The notes under the pieces: model-generated | Databases searched by the model: none | What the model was told of the DNA's origin: nothing | The model's input: only the letters and a program-made list of their open reading frames with translations | Made by a program: the position numbers and the translations under genes | Part shown: positions 55,849 through 64,000 of the stretch, in pieces | Numbering within the stretch: position 1 is the first letter of the stretch | Layout of the letters: every line of letters begins with the position of its first letter | Source: Proteus appendicitidis | Lineage (GTDB): Bacteria; Pseudomonadota; Gammaproteobacteria; Enterobacterales; Enterobacteriaceae | DNA: 64,000 nt | Reading direction: 5' to 3' | NCBI RefSeq assembly: GCF_030271835.1 | Contig: NZ_CP127389.1 | Coordinates: forward strand, 3,074,001-3,138,000

Positions 55849-56240
55849 TCTTTTTAATCCTTTTTCGCCTTCAATGTGCTTTTTCTTCCTCTTTTTTCTT
55901 ATTTATTCATATTTAAAAAAACAAATAGATATAACTTATTGAATAAAAACAAAATTATAAAATTTACTTTAATATATTTAAATTTAGAACATCATTTTTA
56001 AGCCTATCTATGGTTATAATCTCCTTTCAGAGTTCAGCAGATTGTACATTTTATAAAAAAATAGATAAAAAGAAGTGCTATAAGTTATTATTTTATATAT
56101 GGATAACACTTTTTAACCATTACTGTAAAACTTCAGCAACAAACCTTTTTATTGATACTTTTATCCGTTTATTCATGTTTAAATGCACTAAAATGTGATT
56201 TGGATCTAATTTATTTCTACTTTCATTAGGCAAAAGAACA
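55849..56240. other. AT-rich intergenic region without a gene
   Basis: About 390 bases. A 62-codon frame from ATG 56010 has no ribosome site and an implausible composition, so it is not called. No repeat or RNA structure recognised. Upstream DNA of the fruK promoter. Confidence 0.5.
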
Positions 56241-56281
56241 TTGTTTGTACTAAATTACAGGTTATAATTTGAAACGATTCA
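56241..56281 (+). promoter_or_regulatory. Promoter with Cra (FruR) operator upstream of fruK
   Basis: TTGTTT (56241-56246) and TATAAT (56263-56268), 16 bases apart, are directly followed by TGAAACGATTCA (56270-56281), a near-palindromic match to the Cra consensus. The operator would cover the start point, as expected for repression relieved by fructose 1-phosphate. Confidence 0.8.
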
Positions 56282-56355
56282 GCTTAATGATACTATTTTA
56301 GTTGTTATTTTGTGATATTTACGTATTTTTTGCCCTTTATCTAACAGGAGATTTT

Positions 56356-56445
56356 ATGCTCGGCTTACCCACTCAAGGTATCTCTGTCTTTGCTAAATTA
56401 CAGCAAAAATCGATGCCTGTTCTTTTATTTAAGGTAAGGAACTAG
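56356..56445 (+). CDS. 29-residue leader open frame, possible fruB relic
   Basis: ATG with a very strong AACAGGAGATTTT ribosome site, 29 codons, TAG one base before the fruK ATG. In related bacteria this place is taken by fruB (the PTS diphosphoryl-transfer protein). The N-terminus MLGLPTQGIS has slight likeness to the E. coli FruB start (MFQLSVQDI), so it may be the stump of a deleted fruB; the rest does not match. It may now serve to deliver ribosomes to fruK. Confidence 0.45.
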   Translation: MLGLPTQGISVFAKLQQKSMPVLLFKVRN

Positions 56446-56446
56446 C

Positions 56447-57388
56447 ATGAAACACAGAGTAGCAACCATCACTCTTAACCCTGCATATGATCTTGTTGGT
56501 TTAAGTAATCCTATTGAACTTGGCGAAGTTAATCGTGTTAAAACGGCTGGCTTCCATGCTGCGGGCAAAGGCATCAATGTGGCTAAGGTTTTAAAAAGCC
56601 TTGGCGTTGATGTCACTGTTGGCGGTTTTTTAGGTAAAGAAAACCAAGATGGATTCCAAAAAGAGTTTAGTGACTCAGGTATCGCTAACCGTTTTCAAAT
56701 GGTTGAAGGCCGTACTCGTATCAATGTCAAACTCACGGAACCTAATGGCAAAGTGACTGACTTCAACTTTTCTGGTTTTGAAATCACAAAACAAGACTGG
56801 ACACGCTTTGTTAACGACACGCTAAGTTGGGCGGGTCAATTTGATATGATTTGTGTCAGTGGCAGTGTTCCTCCTAGCGTTGATCTCAATGATTTCACTG
56901 CATGGATGACTCGCTTACGTAGCGAATGTATGTGTTTGATCTTCGACAGTAGCCGAGATGCTTTTGTCGCGGGATTAAAAGCCTCTCCTTGGCTTGTTAA
57001 ACCTAATCATCATGAATTAGAGATTTGGGCAGGTAGACCCTTACCTGAACTTTCTGATGTTGTGCAAGCGGCACAAACATTACGGCAGCAAGGTATTGCT
57101 CACGTTGTGATTTCATTAGGTGAACAAGGCGCGATGTGGGTTAATGCTTCGGGTGCATGGATGGCAAAACCACCTAAGTGTGATGTCGTAAGTACAGTCG
57201 GAGCTGGTGATTCAATGGTTGGTGGCTTAATTTATGGTTTAATGATGCGACAAACCAGTGAACACACCTTACGTCTTGCTACTGCCGTTTCTGCACTTGC
57301 TGTGAGCCAAACCAATGTTGGTATTCATGATCGCGAACAATTAGCAAAAATGATGGCGGAAGTAGAATTAACCCCTCTAAAATTATAA
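56447..57388 (+). CDS. fruK: FruK, 1-phosphofructokinase
   Basis: 313 residues. It phosphorylates fructose 1-phosphate to fructose 1,6-bisphosphate with ATP. Close to E. coli FruK along its length: RVATITLNPAYDLVG, HAAGKGINVAKVLKSLG (about residues 38-54), ELEIWAGR, and the PfkB signature DVVSTVGAGDSMVGGLIYG with the catalytic Asp in GAGDS (about 252-256). No fruA (the fructose PTS permease) follows, and fruB is absent before it, unlike the usual fruBKA operon. It is controlled by the Cra promoter upstream. Confidence 0.95.
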   Translation: MKHRVATITLNPAYDLVGLSNPIELGEVNRVKTAGFHAAGKGINVAKVLKSLGVDVTVGGFLGKENQDGFQKEFSDSGIANRFQMVEGRTRINVKLTEPNGKVTDFNFSGFEITKQDWTRFVNDTLSWAGQFDMICVSGSVPPSVDLNDFTAWMTRLRSECMCLIFDSSRDAFVAGLKASPWLVKPNHHELEIWAGRPLPELSDVVQAAQTLRQQGIAHVVISLGEQGAMWVNASGAWMAKPPKCDVVSTVGAGDSMVGGLIYGLMMRQTSEHTLRLATAVSALAVSQTNVGIHDREQLAKMMAEVELTPLKL

Positions 57389-57624
57389 TCAATAACATTC
57401 AGTGGTAAATTGAATAATATTAAGTAGAATTACCACTGCTTCAATTAAATATATTAACGCTAGGTTATAAAAATCAAAAACAGAATCTCTTTAATTGATT
57501 AATATTTATTTATTATTAAATCAAACTTTATTTTTTCTATTTCTTCGATAAACTTCACTTTAATAAAATTTAATAAAGATATTCTAAAACCAATAAAAAC
57601 TTATTTCTGTTTTTAGGAGAAGTT

Positions 57625-58068
57625 ATGGAAAGGCCCATAGTACTTTTATGGATCCAAGTTATTTCAGTATTATTTTTAGGTATAAGTTTGTTTATATTAG
57701 TTGCTGGAGCACCAATTTATTTATTAGCAATGGCAATGGGTGGTGGCCAAACAATGCTAGTGGGGTTGTTCATCATGCTGTGTCTAATTATAACAATGAT
57801 AATGCAAGTTACAGCATGGATAAAACTCGCTAGAAATAGTAGAAATGCTTACTCTTTTTTAAAAATTTCATGGGCATGCTTATCTATTTCGATCTTTTTT
57901 ATACTGAGTATTTCGATGTCATTAACAAATATGTCTGAAGTTGGCTTTGTTGTTTTTTCTATTATCGTTATCTTAACGCATCGACTCTTTTTCTCTGAAA
58001 ATGTGATTGCTTATTTTAAATATAAACAAAAAGATAGAGAAAGAGAAACGAGTGTTATTAGTCAATAA
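57625..58068 (+). CDS. Small inner-membrane protein with four predicted helices
   Basis: 147 residues with four hydrophobic segments (about 8-28, 34-60, 74-98 and 102-120) and a charged C-terminal tail (KYKQKDRERETS). ATG with TAGGAGAAGTT ribosome site. A stand-alone gene ending in a shared terminator with cysS. No family recognised. Confidence 0.7.
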   Translation: MERPIVLLWIQVISVLFLGISLFILVAGAPIYLLAMAMGGGQTMLVGLFIMLCLIITMIMQVTAWIKLARNSRNAYSFLKISWACLSISIFFILSISMSLTNMSEVGFVVFSIIVILTHRLFFSENVIAYFKYKQKDRERETSVISQ

Positions 58069-58083
58069 GTTAATCATCAGACA

Positions 58084-58117
58084 AAAAAATATCGGATATT
58101 AAATATCCGATATTTTT
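58084..58117. terminator. Bidirectional terminator between convergent genes
   Basis: A symmetrical hairpin with arms containing ATATCGGATATT and AATATCCGATAT, flanked by A7 on one side and T5 on the other, lies between the membrane-protein gene and cysS, which point toward each other. Confidence 0.85.
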
Positions 58118-58157
58118 ATATTAAACACGCATTAAGTATAATCACTCAATTGTCGTA

Positions 58158-59549
58158 TCAATTATTACGACGCCAAACTGTTCCTTGAGGACCATCTTCT
58201 AAAACAATCCCCATCGCGGTTAACGCGTCACGAGCAACATCAGCCGCTGCCCAATCTTTATTTTTACGAGCATCATTACGCTGTTGAATTAATAATTCAA
58301 TTTTTTCAACTTCACCCGCATCATCCGCTTTAGCACCACTTTGTAAAAAGTGCTCAGGCTCTTGCTCTAACAAACCTAATACTTTAGCAAGCTTACGTAA
58401 TACTGCGGCTAAGCCATTCGCTGCATTCATATCAACCAATTTTAGACGATTGACTTCACGCGCTAAATCAAACAAGACTGAATAGGCTTCTGGTGTATTG
58501 AAATCATCGTTCATAGCGTCAATAAATTGCGCTTCAAACGCTTCGCCACCCACAGGTTGTGCATTTGCATCAGTGCCACGTAATGAAGTGTAGAGGCGCT
58601 CTAATGCAGTCCGAGCCTGTTTTAAGTTTTCTTCAGTGTAGTTAAGTTGACTACGATAATGACCTGATAATAAGAAATAACGCACTGTTTCAGCATCGTA
58701 ATAAGCTAATACACCACGAATGGTAAAAAAGTTATTAAGTGATTTAGACATTTTTTCTTTGTCTACCATCACCATACCAGAGTGCATCCAGTAATTAACG
58801 TAAGGACCATCATGAGCACAAGTAGACTGCGCAATTTCATTTTCATGATGAGGGAACATTAAGTCTGAGCCACCCCCATGAATATCAAAATGATGTCCTA
58901 ACTCTTTACTATTCATCGCAGAACATTCGATATGCCAACCTGGGCGACCTTCTCCCCACGGAGATTGCCAGCTTGGTTCACCTGGTTTGGACATTTTCCA
59001 TAAGACGAAATCCATTGGATTGCGTTTTACGTTAGCAACTTCAACTCTAGCTCCGGCTTGTAGTTGCTCTAAATCTTGGCGAGAAAGTAAGCCATAATCA
59101 GGATCGGTATCAATCGCAAACATCACATCGCCATTGTCAGCAACGTAAGCATGTCCACGTTTAATTAGCGCTTCTGTTAATTCAATAATTTCAGCAATAT
59201 GGTGTGTTGCACGCGGCTCTGAATCAGGGCGAGCAATATTTAATGCATCAAAGTCTTTATGCATTTCAGCTAACATACGAGTGGTTAATTGCTCACATGT
59301 TTCATTATTTTCGATCGCACGTTTGATGATTTTATCATCCACATCCGTTACGTTACGAACATAGTTAACATCGTATCCTAAATAACGCAGATAACGGGTT
59401 ATGGCATCAAAAGCCACAAATGTACGTCCATGACCAATATGGCATAAGTCATAAATAGTGATGCCACACACGTACATACCTATTTTACCTGCATGGATAG
59501 GTTTAAATTCTTCTTTTTGGCGAGTAAGAGTATTAAAAATCTTTAGCAT
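58158..59549 (-). CDS. cysS: Cysteinyl-tRNA synthetase
   Basis: 463 residues. It charges tRNA-Cys with cysteine. HIGH at residues 37-40 and KMSKS at 266-270 form the class I active site; zinc ligands Cys28, Cys209, His234 and Glu238 are all present. The C-terminal anticodon-binding domain ends in TVWRRNN. Normal length, divergent from ppiB as in E. coli. Confidence 0.97.
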   Translation of the reverse strand: MLKIFNTLTRQKEEFKPIHAGKIGMYVCGITIYDLCHIGHGRTFVAFDAITRYLRYLGYDVNYVRNVTDVDDKIIKRAIENNETCEQLTTRMLAEMHKDFDALNIARPDSEPRATHHIAEIIELTEALIKRGHAYVADNGDVMFAIDTDPDYGLLSRQDLEQLQAGARVEVANVKRNPMDFVLWKMSKPGEPSWQSPWGEGRPGWHIECSAMNSKELGHHFDIHGGGSDLMFPHHENEIAQSTCAHDGPYVNYWMHSGMVMVDKEKMSKSLNNFFTIRGVLAYYDAETVRYFLLSGHYRSQLNYTEENLKQARTALERLYTSLRGTDANAQPVGGEAFEAQFIDAMNDDFNTPEAYSVLFDLAREVNRLKLVDMNAANGLAAVLRKLAKVLGLLEQEPEHFLQSGAKADDAGEVEKIELLIQQRNDARKNKDWAAADVARDALTAMGIVLEDGPQGTVWRRNN

Positions 59550-59923
59550 CAGTGGACGTTCCCGTTTTCAACTGTACGTGTTTATTACGTTTTTATATAA
59601 AAGAAAATAACAACTACTATAACATGATATTAATTAGGATATTGGATCTTGAAGGCAAAGCAAACTCAAGATTAAGGTTTTATCTTACTCTGCTTAGCGC
59701 TTATTTTCACTGTTCAATCGTTGATAGCAAACAATCAAACTTCTATTATTTGGCTAAATTTTGGCGAAAAGTGTTTTTTCCCTCTATTACTGATTTATTT
59801 AGCAAGAAAAAGTGGAACGAGAAAAAGATGCATACTGACTAAATTAGGCAACTGTGGTATAAAAACGGGACTGTTGTTTATGCCCAAATCTGGGTAAAGC
59901 TAAAATTATATTAGGATCTGAAT
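59550..59923. other. Divergent intergenic region between cysS and ppiB
   Basis: 374 bases. A 96-codon frame (59552-59842) spans most of it, but it has no ribosome site, has a Cys/Phe/Tyr-rich composition and overlaps the cysS promoter region, so it is not called. The ppiB promoter lies near 59,850-59,900; TTAGGATCTGAAT gives its ribosome site. Confidence 0.5.
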
Positions 59924-60418
59924 ATGGTTACTTTTCATACCAATTACGGCGATATCGTGATTAATACATTTGCAGACAAAGCACCTGCAACCGTAGAAAA
60001 TTTTTTAGACTACTGTAAAGAAGGATTCTACGATAACACTATTTTCCACCGTGTCATCAATGGTTTTATGATCCAAGGTGGTGGCTTTGAACCGGGTATG
60101 AACCAAAAAGCGACCAAAGCACCTGTAAGAAACGAAGCAAACAATGGCCTAGCAAACAACCGCGGTACATTAGCAATGGCTCGTACAAACGATCCACATT
60201 CTGCTACTGCTCAATTCTTTATCAACGTTGCAGACAACGATTTCTTAAACTTCCGTGCTGAAAATGCAAATGGTTGGGGATATTGTGTCTTTGCTGAAGT
60301 TGTTGAAGGCATGGACGTTGTTGATAAAATCAAAGCGGTTTCTACTGGTCGTAGCGGTTTCCACCAAGATGTTCCTCGTGAAGATATCGTCATTAAAAGT
60401 GTAACGGTTAGCGAATAA
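59924..60418 (+). CDS. ppiB: PpiB, cytoplasmic peptidyl-prolyl cis-trans isomerase
   Basis: 164 residues of the cyclophilin family: [41 protein letters not shown] (about residues 14-54), with the catalytic Arg in FHRV, and [17 protein letters not shown] later. It has no signal peptide, so it is the cytoplasmic enzyme. The order ppiB-lpxH-purE-purK is that of E. coli. Confidence 0.96.
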   Translation: MVTFHTNYGDIVINTFADKAPATVENFLDYCKEGFYDNTIFHRVINGFMIQGGGFEPGMNQKATKAPVRNEANNGLANNRGTLAMARTNDPHSATAQFFINVADNDFLNFRAENANGWGYCVFAEVVEGMDVVDKIKAVSTGRSGFHQDVPREDIVIKSVTVSE

Positions 60419-60430
60419 GCCTCACTTTTT

Positions 60431-61153
60431 ATGTGTACGCTTTTTATTGCAGACCTGCATTTAAGTGAACATGAACCGGCAATCACTGCCGGTTTTCTTC
60501 GCTTTTTAAAAGAACAAGCTATTCATGCAAAAGCACTTTATATCTTAGGCGACTTTTTTGATTTTTGGATAGGTGATGATGATCCTAATCCTTTACATCA
60601 ACAAATTGCTCAAGCTCTGATGACGCTAAAAAAGGCAGGGGTGCCTTGCTATTTTATTCATGGAAATCGTGATTTTTTAATTGGCTCTCGTTTTGCAAAA
60701 GAGAGTGGTATCACCATACTTCCACAAGAAAAAGTGCTCGAAATTGAACAGCATCGTATCTTGATTTTACATGGTGACACGCTTTGTACTGACGATGAAG
60801 CTTATCAACGCTATCGTAAAAAAGTACATAATAAATTTATTCAGCGCCTATTCTCACTACTCCCTCTATTTATTCGACTGCGTATCGCTGACAAAATGCG
60901 CTCACGTAGCCAGCACGAAAATCAGTACAAATCAGATGCCATTATGGATGTTAACCCGCAAGCGGTGATAGACACTTTTAAGCATTTCAATACCGAATGG
61001 ATGATCCACGGTCATACGCATCGCCCAGCAATTCACACCGTCAACATTGATGATAAAATACATTATCGAGGTGTATTAGGTGCTTGGCATACTGAAGGTT
61101 CTATGTTTAAAGTGACTGCGGAAAAAATAGAACTTATTCAATTTCCTTTCTAA
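60431..61153 (+). CDS. lpxH: LpxH, UDP-2,3-diacylglucosamine diphosphatase
   Basis: 240 residues. It cleaves UDP-2,3-diacylglucosamine to lipid X in lipid A synthesis, as a manganese enzyme at the membrane surface. Metal ligands Asp8, His10, Asp41, Asn79 and His114 and the C-terminal GHTHRP are all present, as is the HGNRDFLIG motif. It lies 12 bases after ppiB and is probably cotranscribed. Confidence 0.97.
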   Translation: MCTLFIADLHLSEHEPAITAGFLRFLKEQAIHAKALYILGDFFDFWIGDDDPNPLHQQIAQALMTLKKAGVPCYFIHGNRDFLIGSRFAKESGITILPQEKVLEIEQHRILILHGDTLCTDDEAYQRYRKKVHNKFIQRLFSLLPLFIRLRIADKMRSRSQHENQYKSDAIMDVNPQAVIDTFKHFNTEWMIHGHTHRPAIHTVNIDDKIHYRGVLGAWHTEGSMFKVTAEKIELIQFPF

Positions 61154-61196
61154 GTTATTTTGCTTATTTTCTTCAAAAAAAGCCCATTTTTTCTTT

Positions 61197-61212
61197 ACGC
61201 AAACGTTTTCCT
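61197..61212 (+). promoter_or_regulatory. PurR operator upstream of purE
   Basis: ACGCAAACGTTTTCCT matches the 16-base PurR box (ACGCAAACGKTTNCNT pattern), 76 bases before the purE ATG, where purEK carries it in E. coli. Confidence 0.88.
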
Positions 61213-61287
61213 GTGCGTGTTAGCGTGATACTATCATGCTCAGTTTATTAGGCTATATCCGTTTATGCTTACAGGAGCAGTTAAGTA

Positions 61288-61809
61288 ATGTCTTCTCAAG
61301 TTGGTCTAAATACCTCTTCCGCTCGTATCGCCATTGTAATGGGTTCTAAAAGTGACTGGGCAACAATGTCTCATGCCGCTGATGTACTAGACGCACTACA
61401 ACTTCCTTATCATGTTGAGATTGTCTCTGCACACCGTACCCCTGATAAGCTATTTAGCTTTGCAGAACAAGCAAAAAGTAATGGCTTTGATGTCATTATT
61501 GCAGGAGCAGGTGGTGCAGCCCATTTACCAGGAATGCTCGCAGCAAAAACACTCGTTCCTGTATTAGGTGTTCCTGTTCAAAGTGCAGCATTAAGCGGTG
61601 TTGATAGCCTTTACTCTATTGTGCAAATGCCAAAAGGTATTCCTGTGGGAACATTAGCAATTGGGAAAGCAGGTGCTGCTAATGCTGCTTTATTAGCCGC
61701 TCAAATTTTAGCATTACACTCCCCTACTATTTTTGAAGCACTAACAGCATGGCGCACAGCACAAACTAACGATGTATTAAATAACCCAGATCCAAGGGAG
61801 GCACTATGA
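61288..61809 (+). CDS. purE: PurE, N5-carboxyaminoimidazole ribonucleotide mutase
   Basis: 173 residues. Converts N5-CAIR to CAIR in purine synthesis. Signatures: [10 protein letters not shown] (about residues 19-28), EIVSAHRTP (about 45-53) and [14 protein letters not shown] (about 71-84). The N-terminus has a few extra residues ([12 protein letters not shown]). The stop overlaps purK. PurR control by the upstream box. Confidence 0.97.
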   Translation: MSSQVGLNTSSARIAIVMGSKSDWATMSHAADVLDALQLPYHVEIVSAHRTPDKLFSFAEQAKSNGFDVIIAGAGGAAHLPGMLAAKTLVPVLGVPVQSAALSGVDSLYSIVQMPKGIPVGTLAIGKAGAANAALLAAQILALHSPTIFEALTAWRTAQTNDVLNNPDPREAL

Positions 61810-62873
61810 AGCCAGTTTGTGTTCTTGGAAATGGTCAATTAGGGCGAATGCTAAGACAAGCTGGAGAGCCTTTAGGAATTGCCGTTTATCCAATAGGATT
61901 AGATGCCGAGCCAGAAGCCGTTCCCTATCAAAAAAGTATCATCACAGCAGAAATTGAGCGCTGGCCTGAAACTGCACTCACCAAAGAGTTAGAACGTCAT
62001 ACTAACTTTGTAAACCGTGATATTTTTCCATTGCTTGCCGATAGATTGCCTCAAAAACAGCTTCTCGATGAATTGGGCTTAGCAACAGCACCTTGGCAGC
62101 CATTAACGTCACCAACACAATGGTCTGATATCTTCGCTCAACTGGGTGATTTTATTATTGTAAAGCGCCGTGTTGGTGGTTATGACGGTCGTGGTCAATG
62201 GCGCATTCATCCCGGTGAAGAACAGCAATTACCGGCTGAAATTTATGGTGAATGTATTGTTGAGCAAGGTATTCCCTTTTCAGGTGAAGTCTCATTAGTG
62301 GGTGCCAGAGATTGTAGCGGAAACTGTGTTTTCTATCCTTTAACTCATAATCTTCACCAAGATGGCATTTTACGCATGAGTGTGGCATTACCAACCCCTG
62401 CATCAGAACTACAACAATCAGCAGAAAAAATGCTGACAGCCATCCTTAATAAGCTCAATTATGTCGGTGTAATGGCAATGGAGTGCTTTATCGTTGGTAA
62501 TAAATTACTTATTAACGAATTAGCCCCTCGAGTTCATAACAGTGGGCATTGGACACAAAATGGTGCCTCAATTAGCCAGTTTGAGTTACACCTACGTGCA
62601 ATTTTAGATTTACCGATGCCAAAACCTGAGGTTTGCCAACCAGCAGTAATGGTTAATTTGATTGGTACTGATGTCAATCCTCAATGGCTTTCATTGCCAT
62701 TAGTTCATTTACATTGGTATGAAAAAGAAGTTCGCCCCGTTCGTAAAGTGGGTCATCTCAATCTTGTGCATCGCGATAATACCCCCTTAAAAGAGACACT
62801 CAAATCATTAAGCTCCATGCTTGATGATGCCTATCAGTACCCTATCAAATGGGCTTTAGAAAAATTAAGCTAG
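61806..62873 (+). CDS. purK: PurK, N5-carboxyaminoimidazole ribonucleotide synthase
   Basis: 355 residues, ATP-grasp family. It makes N5-CAIR from AIR, bicarbonate and ATP. Segments [19 protein letters not shown] at the N-terminus, [18 protein letters not shown] (about 118-135), [26 protein letters not shown] (about 223-248, metal-binding) are all present. The ATG overlaps the purE stop by 4 bases, and a terminator follows. Confidence 0.97.
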   Translation: MKPVCVLGNGQLGRMLRQAGEPLGIAVYPIGLDAEPEAVPYQKSIITAEIERWPETALTKELERHTNFVNRDIFPLLADRLPQKQLLDELGLATAPWQPLTSPTQWSDIFAQLGDFIIVKRRVGGYDGRGQWRIHPGEEQQLPAEIYGECIVEQGIPFSGEVSLVGARDCSGNCVFYPLTHNLHQDGILRMSVALPTPASELQQSAEKMLTAILNKLNYVGVMAMECFIVGNKLLINELAPRVHNSGHWTQNGASISQFELHLRAILDLPMPKPEVCQPAVMVNLIGTDVNPQWLSLPLVHLHWYEKEVRPVRKVGHLNLVHRDNTPLKETLKSLSSMLDDAYQYPIKWALEKLS

Positions 62874-62914
62874 CAGTCCGACTCATAAAGTTAGAGAATA
62901 ATAGCCTTTAAACG

Positions 62915-62941
62915 AACAGACCTCAGATAAAGAGGTCTGTT
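62915..62941 (+). terminator. Rho-independent terminator of purEK
   Basis: Perfect 10-bp stem AACAGACCTC/GAGGTCTGTT with a 7-base loop, followed by ATTCGCTATTTT, 42 bases after purK. Confidence 0.78.
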
Positions 62942-62996
62942 ATTCGCTATTTTCTCCTGATTATTCAGGTTACTGCACCCATTTGCTGGAGTCAGG

Positions 62997-64000
62997 ATGC
63001 AAGTCACGCAACAGATTTTTGGACCCGTTTATCAGTGGAGTATGCTGATATTATTGGGTTTTGTGTATTTTTTAGCTACCGCAACCACATTTACTTCTTT
63101 AGGTGTTGTTCTTCCTAGCATGATAAGCGAGCTAGAGTGGAACTGGACTCAGGCAGGTCTTGGCTTTACGCTATTAGGATTAACCTGCGGTCTTGCGAGT
63201 TTTTTACCTACGTTATTGATCCGTAAATTAAATGTTCGTCTTACACTACTTATCGGATTGATCATTTTTGTCAGTGGCTTCTATTTTCTTTATGAAACAT
63301 ACACTATTGCGCGTTATTTTCTTGGTACTGCACTGTTAGGTATTGGTTTTACGCTACTGGCTACCGTACCCGGTACTTATGTTATTTCTCGCTTATTTGA
63401 AAAACAGTCCTTTGCCTTTGGTGTCTATTTTACCATTGGTGGATTAGGCGGTGTTGCGGGACCTTGGATCTACTTTTTAGCAACTCATTTGTGGCATACA
63501 TGGCGAATGCACTGGCTTATTTCAGCAATCACACTCACCGTTGTTACTCTTATCACTATTTTATTTTTACGCGAAGGTAGTAAAGAACAAGAACACGCAA
63601 AAAAAATTAGCCAACTTCAAACCACAAAACGTATCTATCAAACTAAAGAGATTTGGACAGCCCGTCATGCTTTAAGAACATGGCAATTTTATGTTATTGC
63701 TGCGACTTACACGGCCTTTTTATGGTGTGGGATCACGGTCAATAGCTTTGCTGTTGCACATATTATTGAAAATGGTTTTGGTGAAACGATTGCCGCGACA
63801 CTATTAAGTAGTATGGCATTTATCAATGCTTTCTCGCGCTTAGCGGGTGGCGCTATTGGTGAATGGTTAGAACCTAAAAAACTACTTATTGCAAGCTTAA
63901 GTATTATCATCATTGGATTGCTCGCGCTAAGTATGGCTAATTCTTGGGTTTACCTGATCTTATTTACGGTTTGTGTTGGTATTGGTTATGGAATGACGTT
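62997..64000 (+). CDS. MFS-family transporter (5' part, runs off the window)
   Basis: ATG at 62997 with GTCAGG upstream; 334 codons remain open to the right edge. About ten hydrophobic helices are visible, starting MLILLGFVYFLATATTF and ending in VYLILFTVCVGIGYGM. A central cytoplasmic loop (EGSKEQEHAKKISQ-like) separates the two six-helix halves, and a SRLAGGAIGEWLEPKKLL motif after the seventh or eighth helix is typical of MFS. No substrate can be named. The full gene would be about 400 codons. Confidence 0.85.
   Translation, partial: MQVTQQIFGPVYQWSMLILLGFVYFLATATTFTSLGVVLPSMISELEWNWTQAGLGFTLLGLTCGLASFLPTLLIRKLNVRLTLLIGLIIFVSGFYFLYETYTIARYFLGTALLGIGFTLLATVPGTYVISRLFEKQSFAFGVYFTIGGLGGVAGPWIYFLATHLWHTWRMHWLISAITLTVVTLITILFLREGSKEQEHAKKISQLQTTKRIYQTKEIWTARHALRTWQFYVIAATYTAFLWCGITVNSFAVAHIIENGFGETIAATLLSSMAFINAFSRLAGGAIGEWLEPKKLLIASLSIIIIGLLALSMANSWVYLILFTVCVGIGYGMT

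Noticed and set aside
56010..56198. 62-codon frame in the ybcJ-fruK gap
   Set aside because: No ribosome site; composition typical of noncoding AT-rich DNA.
59552..59842. 96-codon frame between cysS and ppiB
   Set aside because: It fills a divergent promoter region, lacks a ribosome site and has an unlikely residue make-up.
1..64000. CRISPR arrays, insertion sequences, integrases, rRNA
   Set aside because: No regularly spaced repeats with spacers, no transposase or integrase frame, no rRNA-like sequence seen; the only short tandem repeats are the 9-, 11-, 13- and 25-bp sets listed.

Overview
The window looks like a chromosomal segment of a Proteus species (Morganellaceae), probably outside P. 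mirabilis. The evidence is an AT-rich backbone, a Proteus-type membrane L-amino acid deaminase (lad), MrpJ-type XRE regulators, and the enterobacterial block tRNA-Arg, folD, ybcJ, cysS, ppiB, lpxH, purE, purK. These identifications rest on recalled family features, not on a database search.

Layout. (1) About 1-13,050: the 3' part of a type VI secretion (T6SS) cluster, with a cut-off upstream gene, PAAR tip, unknown membrane protein, tssM, tssA, tssF, tssG, tssJ, tssE, a VasL-type gene and a lipoprotein. (2) 13,450-16,800: an ankyrin-repeat protein, an MrpJ-like regulator and lad. (3) 17,765-29,553: an exported-payload island with hcp, vgrG, a DUF2169 adaptor and a 1500-residue Rhs effector with its immunity gene. 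Downstream lie broken Rhs 3' ends, two of them carrying different toxin tips, and three further immunity-like genes. (4) 30,187-51,601: a second, apparently complete T6SS machinery operon (tssB C E F G, FHA, J K L H, a VasH-like regulator lacking its ATPase domain, vasI, tssA, tssM, a VasL gene and a further tssF paralogue). It has no hcp or vgrG of its own, so region 3 probably supplies them. (5) 51,740-53,900: small genes, a second MrpJ-like regulator and an orphan minus-strand gene. (6) 54,441-64,000: housekeeping genes (tRNA-Arg(UCU), folD, ybcJ, fruK, a membrane protein, cysS, ppiB, lpxH, purEK and the start of an MFS transporter).

How they work together. Region 4 encodes baseplate, sheath, membrane complex and ClpV unfoldase. 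Hcp forms the tube, VgrG the spike, and the DUF2169 protein probably loads the Rhs effector through its PAAR-like N-terminus. The Rhs shell encloses a C-terminal toxin neutralised by the overlapping immunity gene. The downstream cassettes look like displaced tips kept with their immunity genes, which may be a recombination reservoir or may only preserve immunity.

Most notable are the Rhs tip/immunity array, a VasH-like protein without AAA+, an extra TssF at the operon end, a compositional break inside the first tssM, and a fruK gene that keeps a Cra operator but has neither fruB nor fruA beside it.
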